A stretch of DNA of 13,720 nt from Paludibacter sp. GTDB lineage: Bacteria > Bacteroidota > Bacteroidia > Bacteroidales > Paludibacteraceae. Below are positions 1-5,927 of this stretch, in pieces (positions within the stretch are counted from its first letter, which is position 1; the number at the start of each line of letters is the position of its first letter). The stretch covers positions 1 to 13,720 of the forward strand of contig WRGS01000210.1 in assembly GCA_009787075.1 (NCBI GenBank), given 5' to 3'. A model generated the notes under the pieces. It had not been told where the DNA came from. It saw only the letters and a program-made list of their open reading frames with translations, and searched no databases. The translations under genes and the position numbers were made by a program.

Positions 1-2
1 AA

Positions 3-35
3 AAAAACGCTAATATGTTGAATGTTAGCGTTTTT
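3..35 (+). terminator. Intrinsic terminator hairpin at the left edge
   Basis: A stem of 11 perfect pairs (3-13 with 25-35) can be extended inward to 16/22 with one G-T wobble, leaving a 5-nt loop. T-rich sequence follows on the + strand. A-rich DNA also precedes it, so it could work in both directions. It probably ends a gene lying to the left of the window. Confidence 0.6.
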
Positions 36-79
36 AGTATTTTTTATTTGTTTAAAATTGTGTTGCCATTACCCAAATT

Positions 80-565
80 ATGAATAAAATGTCGCATAAA
101 ATATTATCGGTTGTTTTGTCGTTGCTGTATTTGTGTGCAACAACAGGTTTTTGCATCGTTCGGTGCGACAACAAAGTGCAGATGCGAATGATTTTAAAAG
201 GTAACAGCATTGAAAATTGTATTTGCAATGAGCAAAAATCCTCGCATGAACAGCATTCTTGCTGTTCATACAAAAAGACTGCAAATAATTCATTATCAGA
301 TATTTGTAATGTATTTTCGGAAAATTCAGGAAATCTTGCCTGTTGTTCGTTGAGTTTTCAAAAACTTGAGGCTCAGGCAAACTATGTTTCCCAAAATAAT
401 TATAATTCAACTGATTATAGTATTTTATTTTATCCAGTTGCAATAATTCAAAATACAAATTTTGTTTTTGAAAAAAATAATGTTATTTCAAAAAATAAAC
501 CTTCACACATTACCCTGCGTGGGCATTCTGCACTTATTTATCAATTCTGTCAGATGAGAAATTAA
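80..565 (+). CDS. Cys-rich exported small protein, HYC_CC_PP-like, upstream of a TonB-dependent receptor
   Basis: This 161-residue protein has a hydrophobic N-terminal segment (residues about 8-24) that looks like a signal peptide or membrane anchor. Eleven cysteines are visible: 19, 25, 29, 47, 49, the pair 61-62, 76, the pair 88-89, and 157. The layout (signal segment running into a TGF-x-C region, CC pairs in the middle, a Pro/LRG-containing tail) resembles the small Bacteroidota proteins called HYC_CC_PP, which are often encoded beside TonB-dependent receptors. The exact HYC motif is not present, so the assignment is by architecture. The start could be ATG 80 or ATG 92; the first gives a better basic N-terminus. 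It lies 67 bp upstream of the receptor on the same strand. I infer a periplasmic or envelope metal-binding role, possibly for copper; nothing in the sequence proves this. Confidence 0.7.
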   Translation: MNKMSHKILSVVLSLLYLCATTGFCIVRCDNKVQMRMILKGNSIENCICNEQKSSHEQHSCCSYKKTANNSLSDICNVFSENSGNLACCSLSFQKLEAQANYVSQNNYNSTDYSILFYPVAIIQNTNFVFEKNNVISKNKPSHITLRGHSALIYQFCQMRN

Positions 566-632
566 ATAAATTTATCGTTTTAATTTTTTAAAATAATAAA
601 TTTATTAACTTTATTTAATTATCAGAATTTTT

Positions 633-2891
633 ATGTACAAAAAAATATTTTTTATTGTTGTTGCGCTTTTTATGTTCGCAACATTAAGTTTCACACAACA
701 TATCAACGGACATGTTTTTATAATTGAAAACGAAACGGCAACTGCACTTGAAGGCGTTACTGTTTTTATTCCAAATACAAACAATGGAGTTTTTACAGCC
801 GAAGACGGCAGTTTTTCCCTTATTCGCAAAACGGGCGAACCGCTGCAAATTGTATTTTCAATGGCTGGATATATTACTGATACAGTAACACTTACAGGTA
901 AGCCGCAACACATTATGCACGCAATGACAAAACAGGAAATCATTTTGCAGGAAACTGCCGTTGTCGGTTATCAAAAAGGTACAATCAGTCCGAACAATGC
1001 CTATGTAAAAACTGAAATGATTACGCGCACAGGATTGGTAAAGTTGGCGTGCTGCAATCTTTCTGAAAGTTTTGAAAACAACGCAAGCATCACCGTCGGT
1101 TTTACAGATGCGGTTTCGGGCGTGAAGCAGGTGCAACTTTTGGGTTTGTCGGGTTTGTACAGTCAAATGCTGGCAGAAAATGTTCCGACAATGCGCGGAC
1201 TGGCTGCAACTTTTGGCTGGAATTACGTTCCTGGAACATGGCTTGAATCAATTCAAATTTCAAAAGGTACATCTTCGGTTGTAAATGGTTATGATAATAT
1301 TACAGGGCAAATTAATCTTGAAATGCTTAAACCCGAAACATCACAACCGCTTTTTATCAATCTCTATGGCGATATTGAGGGACGATATGAGGCGAATGTA
1401 ACTTCTGCACTAAAACTTAACGACCGCTGGTATGCGGGTTTGCTTGCGCACGTTTCTGCTGAAACACAGGAACACGATTACAATGCGGACGGTTTTATGG
1501 ATATTCCAAAATCGCGCTTGGTAAATCTTTATAACAGATGGAATTATACCGCACAAAGCGGATTAAACAGCCAGACTGGAATTAAATTTCTCGACGAAAT
1601 GCGCAATGGTGGACAAGCTCAGCGTAATTTCAGCAATTTATTTTCGACAAATTTTATAAATCGGAATTTTACAATAGAAAATAAAACAGGAATTCCTTTT
1701 ACTCAAAAAGAAGGCAGGTCAATAGGATTGATTACCAATTTTACGCATTATCAACAGCAGGCGCAAGTAGGAAAAAAATCGTTTGACGGACAGCAGAACT
1801 CGCTGTATGCCAACCTTATATATACGCAGCAAACAGGCAACACACACGACAACAGATTTTCCGTTGGCGCAAGTTGCACAGCCGATTTTTATCATACGAA
1901 TTTTTTGGATTCTCTTGTATTCAATCAAACTTTGAAAACAGAAATTAACCGAGACGAAATTGTATCGGGCGTGTTTGGCGAATATACGATTTCGCCTGTG
2001 CATCAATTGTTAATAGTTGCAGGTGCGCGAGTTGATTATAACAGTTTTTTTAAAAAATGGCTTTTTACTCCACGTGCCAATGTTAAATATACGATAAATG
2101 ATTATGTCATAGCGCGTGCGTCTGTGGGGCGCGGATTTCGCTCGGCAAATTTGATTTCTGAAAATATCGGATTGCTTGGCTCTTCGCGTAAAATTAACAT
2201 CGCCGATATTAAAAATATTAATATTGAAAGTGCGTGGAATTATGGAGTAAATTTTCAATTTTCAATTCCTGTTTGGAACAGAGAAATACTTTCTATTGGA
2301 CTTGATTTTTTTCATACGGAATTTCAGAATCAGGCGGTCGTTGATATTGAACGAAATCGTAACAGCGTGATTTTTTATAATTTGCAAGGTCGCTCATTTG
2401 CCGATGTTTTTCAGGCAGACATAACGCTCACGCCCTTTCGCCGATTTGATATTTATGCCGCTTTTCGTTATAATAATACGCAAATTACTTACACAGATGC
2501 AAGCGGTTCGTTATTGCAGATGGAAAAACCGCTTATATCGCGTTTTCGCGGGTTAATAAATCTTGCTTATGCAACAAATTTGCGCCATTGGGTTTTCGAT
2601 TTTACTGCACAAATTAATGGACAAACGCGCCTGCCTAATTTGAATGGTTATGATGAAAAACCGTCATATTCAGAGCCGTATCCGATTTTTTTTGGACAAA
2701 TAACACATAATGCAAAGCGTTTTGATATTTATCTTGGTGCAGAAAATATTTTTAATTACCGACAAAAAAATCCGATAATTGAGCCTCAATCGCCATTTAG
2801 CCAAAATTTCGACTCTTCGCTCATTTGGGGTCCGTTAATGGGATGCCGCCTTTACGCAGGAGTGCGTATTAGAATAGGAGAATTGAAGTAA
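633..2891 (+). CDS. TonB-dependent outer-membrane receptor, probably metal-related
   Basis: This 752-residue protein has a signal peptide (about 1-21), a carboxypeptidase-regulatory-like beta-sandwich domain (about 22-97, with the typical GVTVFIPNTNNGVFTAEDG stretch), a plug domain (about 110-232) and a 22-stranded-type barrel to the C-terminus. In the plug, residues 139-147 (ACCNLSESF), then QVQLLGL and PGTWLESIQISKG, match the receptor subgroup that in Bacteroidota lies near heavy-metal or copper genes; the double cysteine at 140-141 is characteristic. It imports a substrate across the outer membrane using TonB energy. The Cys-rich gene just upstream supports a metal substrate. It ends at TAA and is followed directly by a strong terminator. 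The substrate itself cannot be read from sequence. Confidence 0.92.
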   Translation: MYKKIFFIVVALFMFATLSFTQHINGHVFIIENETATALEGVTVFIPNTNNGVFTAEDGSFSLIRKTGEPLQIVFSMAGYITDTVTLTGKPQHIMHAMTKQEIILQETAVVGYQKGTISPNNAYVKTEMITRTGLVKLACCNLSESFENNASITVGFTDAVSGVKQVQLLGLSGLYSQMLAENVPTMRGLAATFGWNYVPGTWLESIQISKGTSSVVNGYDNITGQINLEMLKPETSQPLFINLYGDIEGRYEANVTSALKLNDRWYAGLLAHVSAETQEHDYNADGFMDIPKSRLVNLYNRWNYTAQSGLNSQTGIKFLDEMRNGGQAQRNFSNLFSTNFINRNFTIENKTGIPFTQKEGRSIGLITNFTHYQQQAQVGKKSFDGQQNSLYANLIYTQQTGNTHDNRFSVGASCTADFYHTNFLDSLVFNQTLKTEINRDEIVSGVFGEYTISPVHQLLIVAGARVDYNSFFKKWLFTPRANVKYTINDYVIARASVGRGFRSANLISENIGLLGSSRKINIADIKNINIESAWNYGVNFQFSIPVWNREILSIGLDFFHTEFQNQAVVDIERNRNSVIFYNLQGRSFADVFQADITLTPFRRFDIYAAFRYNNTQITYTDASGSLLQMEKPLISRFRGLINLAYATNLRHWVFDFTAQINGQTRLPNLNGYDEKPSYSEPYPIFFGQITHNAKRFDIYLGAENIFNYRQKNPIIEPQSPFSQNFDSSLIWGPLMGCRLYAGVRIRIGELK

Positions 2892-2903
2892 GGTTAAAAA
2901 AAT

Positions 2904-2936
2904 AAAGAGCTGATGTAAAAATCGCATCGGCTCTTT
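2904..2936. terminator. Bidirectional terminator between the receptor gene and metK
   Basis: A 12-bp stem (2904-2915 with 2925-2936, one G-T wobble) encloses a 9-nt loop. T-rich DNA follows on both strands: TTTTATTTTCT on + and TTTATTTTTTT on -. It lies between two convergent genes and can serve both. Confidence 0.8.
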
Positions 2937-2949
2937 TATTTTCTATAAA

Positions 2950-4227
2950 TTAAAAAAAATTCTTTTTAATTTCTTCTACAAAATCTAACTTTTCCCAAGT
3001 GAAAAGTTCAACAGTTTTTTCAAAACGATTGCCGTTGCCGTCGGTAAATTGCTTTGTAACGGTTTTTGGCGTGCGTCCAAAATGTCCGTAAGCGGCAGTT
3101 TCTTCATATATTGGCGAGAGAAGATTCAGTCGCTTTTCTATTGCCTTTGGGCGAAGGTCAAATATTTTCTCAATCTTTTTGGCAATTTCACCGTCGGAAA
3201 CCGCAACTTTTGCTGTTCCATAAGTATTTACATAAACATTCATTGGTTTTGATACGCCTATTGCATAAGCAATTTGCACCAAAACTTCGTCGGCAATTCC
3301 TGCAGCAACAAGATTTTTTGCGATATGCCGCACAGCATAAGCCGCACTTCTATCAACTTTTGACGGGTCTTTGCCGCTAAATGCGCCGCCGCCGTGTGCG
3401 CCTTTTCCGCCGTAAGTATCAACAATAATTTTGCGACCTGTCAAGCCAGTATCGCCGTGCGGACCGCCAATAACAAATTTTCCTGTCGGATTTACGTAAA
3501 GTTCAAAATCGCCTTTCATAAGTTCGGCAAACTGCTCGTCAAGCGCTTTTACACGAGGTAAAAGTATTGTTTTTATGTCGTTACGAATTGCTACAAGCAT
3601 TTCGGCATCTGCCTGATTTTGCGTTTTTGCGCCCGAAGACTGAATAAATTCATCGTGTTGAGTAGAAACCACAATTGTTGCAACGCGCTTGGGGCGATTA
3701 TTGTCGTCATATTCAATAGTAACCTGCGACTTTGCATCAGGGCGAAGATAAGTCATTTGCCTGCCTTCGCGGCGGATTGCCGCCAATTCTTGTACAAGAG
3801 CGTGCGCAAGGTCAAGTGCAACAGGCATAAAATTTTTGGTTTCATTGCAAGCATATCCGAACATCATTCCCTGGTCGCCTGCGCCTTGCTCCATTTCGTC
3901 TGCACGAACTACGCCGCGATTAATATCGGGCGACTGTTCGTGAATCGCCGAAAGAATTCCGCACGAATTGCCGTCAAACATATATCGGGCTTCGGTGTAA
4001 CCAATTCGATTTATCACGCGGCGTGCAACAGATTGAACATCAACATACGCAGAAGATTTTACCTCGCCTGCCAAAATAACCTGACCTGTGGTTACAAGCG
4101 TTTCGCAGGCAACTTTTGAGTTGGCATCCTGCGCCAAAAAGTTGTCTAAAACCGAGTCGGAAATCTGATCAGCAACTTTATCGGGGTGTCCTTCCGACAC
4201 CGATTCTGATGAAAAATAATAAGACAT
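2950..4227 (-). CDS. metK: S-adenosylmethionine synthase (methionine adenosyltransferase)
   Basis: Makes S-adenosylmethionine from ATP and methionine in the cytoplasm, releasing phosphate and pyrophosphate. All signature motifs are present: GHPDK (13-17) near the N-terminus, GAGDQG (115-120), the glycine-rich GGPHGDTG (254-261), and GGGAFSGKDPSKVDRSAAY (279-297). At 425 residues it is longer than the roughly 384-residue E. coli enzyme, which is normal for Bacteroidota. The start at ATG 4227 places the conserved SSESVSEGHPDK block at residue 6, as expected. The leader carries a SAM-II-like riboswitch, so product feedback on expression is likely. It is monocistronic within this window, ending at the terminator shared with the receptor gene. 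Confidence 0.98.
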   Translation of the reverse strand: MSYYFSSESVSEGHPDKVADQISDSVLDNFLAQDANSKVACETLVTTGQVILAGEVKSSAYVDVQSVARRVINRIGYTEARYMFDGNSCGILSAIHEQSPDINRGVVRADEMEQGAGDQGMMFGYACNETKNFMPVALDLAHALVQELAAIRREGRQMTYLRPDAKSQVTIEYDDNNRPKRVATIVVSTQHDEFIQSSGAKTQNQADAEMLVAIRNDIKTILLPRVKALDEQFAELMKGDFELYVNPTGKFVIGGPHGDTGLTGRKIIVDTYGGKGAHGGGAFSGKDPSKVDRSAAYAVRHIAKNLVAAGIADEVLVQIAYAIGVSKPMNVYVNTYGTAKVAVSDGEIAKKIEKIFDLRPKAIEKRLNLLSPIYEETAAYGHFGRTPKTVTKQFTDGNGNRFEKTVELFTWEKLDFVEEIKKNFF

Positions 4228-4237
4228 TTTTTATTAC

Positions 4238-4272
4238 GATTTAAAAATTACAAATTAATATTTTTTTAAATC
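4238..4272 (-). promoter_or_regulatory. AU-rich hairpin just upstream of the metK start codon
   Basis: A perfect 10-bp inverted repeat (4238-4247 with 4263-4272; GATTTAAAAA against TTTTTAAATC) with a 15-nt loop would form in the metK mRNA and end 10 nt before the AUG. Its place between the riboswitch and the start codon makes it a candidate part of the expression platform. In such AT-rich DNA it could also be chance. Confidence 0.35.
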
Positions 4273-4325
4273 AAATAATTATAGAGATAGAACTGTGAAG
4301 GAAAATGTTGATAATCAACGATGTA

Positions 4326-4380
4326 TTTACCTTTTAGCATTTTTTCCTGTGGTTGCAAGCAGTTCAAATCTTTCCACAAA
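4326..4380 (-). promoter_or_regulatory. SAM-II riboswitch in the metK leader
   Basis: On the minus strand a 5-bp P1 stem, UGUGG (4378-4374) with CCACA (4352-4348), encloses AGAUUU, then 8 nt, then UUGCA. After P1 comes an A-rich linker and then GCUAAAAGG (4338-4330). The GAUUU, UUGCA and GCUAAA blocks, their order, and the 8-nt spacing between the first two match my memory of the SAM-II (metA/SAM_alpha) aptamer, a compact H-type pseudoknot known from Alphaproteobacteria and Bacteroidota. An ACU in the P1 loop can pair with GGU at the 3' end. Its place in front of metK fits SAM feedback. I have not modelled every pseudoknot pair. Confidence 0.82.
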
Positions 4381-4392
4381 TATTTGAGGGTG

Positions 4393-4400
4393 CAAAGATA
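4393..4400 (-). promoter_or_regulatory. Promoter -7 box for metK
   Basis: TATCTTTG on the minus strand is an exact match to the Bacteroidota -7 consensus TAnnTTTG. It would start transcription near 4386-4388, placing the riboswitch about 8 nt from the 5' end of the mRNA. The best -33 candidate, TTG at 4427-4425, is 24 nt upstream, longer than the usual 19-21, so the -33 element is weak or absent. Confidence 0.6.
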
Positions 4401-4501
4401 ATATTTTTTTTGAAAATAAAAAAGCAATAATTATTTTTACACAATAAAATAAAAAAAATGAACGTTAAAATAATTACAATTTTAAAAAATTAAATATCAC
4501 A

Positions 4502-4984
4502 ATGAAAAAAATTCTTTTAGCAATATGCAATATTATTGTTGTTTTTGCTGCATGCACAAGCAAACAAGCCCCATCGCCGATTGGCGAATTTGTTACGGCG
4601 GAACAAATTCAAAATTTGCCAAAAAACGATTCTTGGAACAATAAATTGGTATCTTTTGAGGGTTATTTTGGCTTTTGCAAGATGTTTGGCAGATATAATG
4701 CCGGAGCAAAAGCCGAACTGAAACTTACCACAGAAGCAAATTGCGAGGGCAAAACTCTTATTAACGCCAAAATATGGCTGGAAATTTCGTCATCAACAAC
4801 TATTTTTGGTTCTGCTCCACGCAATCAGATTGTTGCAGACAAAAATATTGACACAAAAACGCTAAAAGTGATTACCGACGATTATCAAAAAGTAGATTAT
4901 CAGAAGTTCATTTTTTCGGGCAATTTAATTTATGCGGGCAACAGTTATTATTTAGACAATGTTACAATTCACTTAATCAAATAA
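4502..4984 (+). CDS. Lipoprotein with an OB-fold-like domain
   Basis: This 160-residue protein has a short lipoprotein signal with lipobox FAAC and lipidated Cys18. The rest looks like a small beta barrel: residues about 45-60 (NKLVSFEGYFGF) and the C-terminal part (FIFSGNLIYAGNSYYLDNVTIHLIK spread over about 136-160) have the G-x-hydrophobic strand pattern seen in nucleic-acid-like OB-fold lipoproteins of Bacteroidota. No catalytic motif is visible. It is probably anchored in the envelope. It heads a tight + strand cluster: the next open frame begins 8 bp after its TAA. I do not recognise a named function, and the OB-fold reading is tentative. Confidence 0.75.
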   Translation: MKKILLAICNIIVVFAACTSKQAPSPIGEFVTAEQIQNLPKNDSWNNKLVSFEGYFGFCKMFGRYNAGAKAELKLTTEANCEGKTLINAKIWLEISSSTTIFGSAPRNQIVADKNIDTKTLKVITDDYQKVDYQKFIFSGNLIYAGNSYYLDNVTIHLIK

Positions 4985-5034
4985 TTATAATTATGGCAAC
5001 ACAATCGAAATTAAAATTTTCTCAAATAATTCTA

Positions 5035-5037
5035 TAA
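5035..5037 (+). other. In-frame TAA at codon 15 of the DUF3592-like frame
   Basis: The frame from ATG 4993 to TAG 5359 is open for 122 codons apart from this single TAA. The stop falls in the hydrophobic stretch (SQIIL before, VVMCALTAVFF after), and the downstream protein keeps its family pattern. TAA cannot be generally read as sense here because nearly all other genes in the window end with it. Confidence 0.75.
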
Positions 5038-5361
5038 GTGGTAATGTGCGCTTTAACGGCGGTGTTTTTTATTTACAAAAACAAAATTTTGCCCAATCCA
5101 AATGCTGCATACGAAGAACTTTACAGCACATTTAAGCAAGCCGAAGGTACAGTAGTAAGTTTTGACAGAGTCGGCAGGCGCAACAGCTCGGAATATACAA
5201 TTCAGTTCCGCGACCAAAACGACAGTTTGATAACTGTTAAAGAAGGTAATTGGCAAACAATGCCCGTAAAAGTAGGCGACAAAGTTACTATGTACTACAA
5301 TCCCGAAAATCCGCAGCAAGCCACAACGGAAAGCAGGTGGAAAGAGATAATGAGGAAATAG
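5038..5361 (+). CDS. DUF3592-like membrane-anchored protein, N-terminus interrupted by an in-frame stop
   Basis: The C-terminal part (EGTVVSFDRVGRR, then YTIQFRD, VKVGDKVTMYYNPENPQQA) is typical of DUF3592 proteins, small beta-rich domains behind one or two membrane helices; their role is unknown. The natural frame seems to start at ATG 4993, 8 bp after the upstream gene, giving MATQSKLKFSQIIL, but codon 15 (5035-5037) is TAA and the hydrophobic helix continues straight after it. The feature given here uses GTG 5038, directly abutting that stop; ATG 5044 is the alternative. From either restart only about 12-14 hydrophobic residues remain, a short membrane segment. Its own terminator codon is TAG (5359-5361), at the length expected for the family. 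It could be a fresh pseudogene, a reinitiated product, or a sequence error. Confidence 0.6.
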   Translation: MVMCALTAVFFIYKNKILPNPNAAYEELYSTFKQAEGTVVSFDRVGRRNSSEYTIQFRDQNDSLITVKEGNWQTMPVKVGDKVTMYYNPENPQQATTESRWKEIMRK

Positions 5362-5394
5362 TAAAGACGTAACAATAACTAAATTTTATTATAA

Positions 5395-5802
5395 ATGAAA
5401 TATTTTATTTTCATTTTGTCTGCATTTATGCTGTTTGCATAGTGCAGCAGAGTAAAAGAAAAGGCGAAAGAAACTATTAATAAAAGCGGTGAAACTGTTG
5501 GTAAAACCGCTACCAAGTTTTTTGAGGGAGTTTCCGAAGGCATCGACAAAACTCTTCAATGCGATTTGTCTCTATCGCAATCTTTAACAGATAAGGGTTT
5601 GAAAACAGGAAGGTTTGTTGTTGAAGATGCAGACGGAGGTCATAATAATCAACTGACGATTTATATTATTTTTGACAAAGATTTTCAATCGTCTGTAATT
5701 GCTAAGGCTTTTAACAAAAACGGTTTGGAAATAGGGCGAGCAAAAATTGACGTAAAAGGAAAAACCGATGAAGCAGGCTATTTTGATTTTATTTTCGGGT
5801 AA
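5395..5802 (+). pseudogene. Lipoprotein gene with an in-frame TAG immediately before the lipobox cysteine
   Basis: Reading from ATG 5395 gives a classic lipoprotein signal, MKYFIFILSAFMLFA, then TAG (5440-5442), then Cys-Ser and an open frame to TAA 5802: 136 codons in total with one interruption. The stop sits exactly at the -1 position of the lipobox, usually Gly, Ser or Ala. After the Cys there is a charged, probably helical linker (about residues 20-50, with VKEKAKET, GKTATKFFEGVSEGIDKT) and then a beta-rich domain ending at FDFIFG. No ATG occurs between the stop and this domain; the first non-ATG option is TTG 5566, which would make a 78-residue protein without any export signal. It is the third gene of the + strand cluster, 33 bp after the DUF3592-like gene. 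Domain function is not recognised. Either inactivated or expressed only by readthrough. Confidence 0.65.
5431..5450 (+). other. Small inverted repeat with the premature TAG as its loop
   Basis: TGCA (5436-5439) and TGCA (5443-5446) pair across the TAG, and the stem extends through a T-G wobble and, past one bulged T, to CTG/CAG (5431-5433 with 5448-5450). That is eight pairs with a 3-nt loop consisting of the stop codon. It may be chance, but it shows where the mutation or recoding signal lies. Confidence 0.35.
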
Positions 5803-5869
5803 CAGGTCGCATATCGAAGTGAAAAGTAAAATTATTTTAGAATAATCACCCTAAAAATATTAAAAGCAC

Positions 5870-5910
5870 ACAGATAACACAGATTAACAAATAAAATCTG
5901 TGTTATCTGT
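5870..5910. terminator. Long perfect hairpin between convergent genes, probable bidirectional terminator or dispersed repeat
   Basis: A 16-bp perfect stem (5870-5885 with 5895-5910) encloses a 9-nt A-rich loop. Each arm is itself a near tandem repeat of ACAGAT (ACAGATAACACAGATT). No long T-run follows on either strand, only TGTTTAAT on +, so it is not a textbook rho-independent terminator. Its position between two converging genes still suggests termination. The ACACAGAT-type sequence resembles short palindromes that I recall recurring in other Bacteroidota genomes. Confidence 0.5.
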
Positions 5911-5927
5911 TGTTTAATACTTCAAAT

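Noticed and set aside
78..458. 126-codon minus-strand open frame
   Set aside because: Antisense to the Cys-rich exported protein, which has a proper signal segment and genomic context; the minus frame has neither.
3619..4119. 166-codon + strand open frame
   Set aside because: It lies entirely antisense to the conserved metK coding region and shows no family pattern, so it is a shadow frame.
4307..4319. Small hairpin in the metK leader as an intrinsic terminator
   Set aside because: Only five pairs and four U residues follow; too weak to call, though mentioned as part of the leader.
4459..4494. 11-codon open frame MNVKIITILKN before the OB-fold lipoprotein
   Set aside because: Too short, in very AT-rich DNA, no regulatory codon run or paired hairpins that would mark it as a leader peptide.
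4993..5442. Reassigned stop codons (alternative genetic code) to explain the two internal stops
   Set aside because: TAA ends nearly every other gene in the window at the family-expected length, and TAG ends the DUF3592-like gene correctly, so a general reassignment of either is not supported.
5831..5846. AT-only palindrome ATTATT-TTAG-AATAAT
   Set aside because: Six A-T pairs in AT-rich DNA are expected by chance and the nearby 16-bp hairpin is the more likely terminator.
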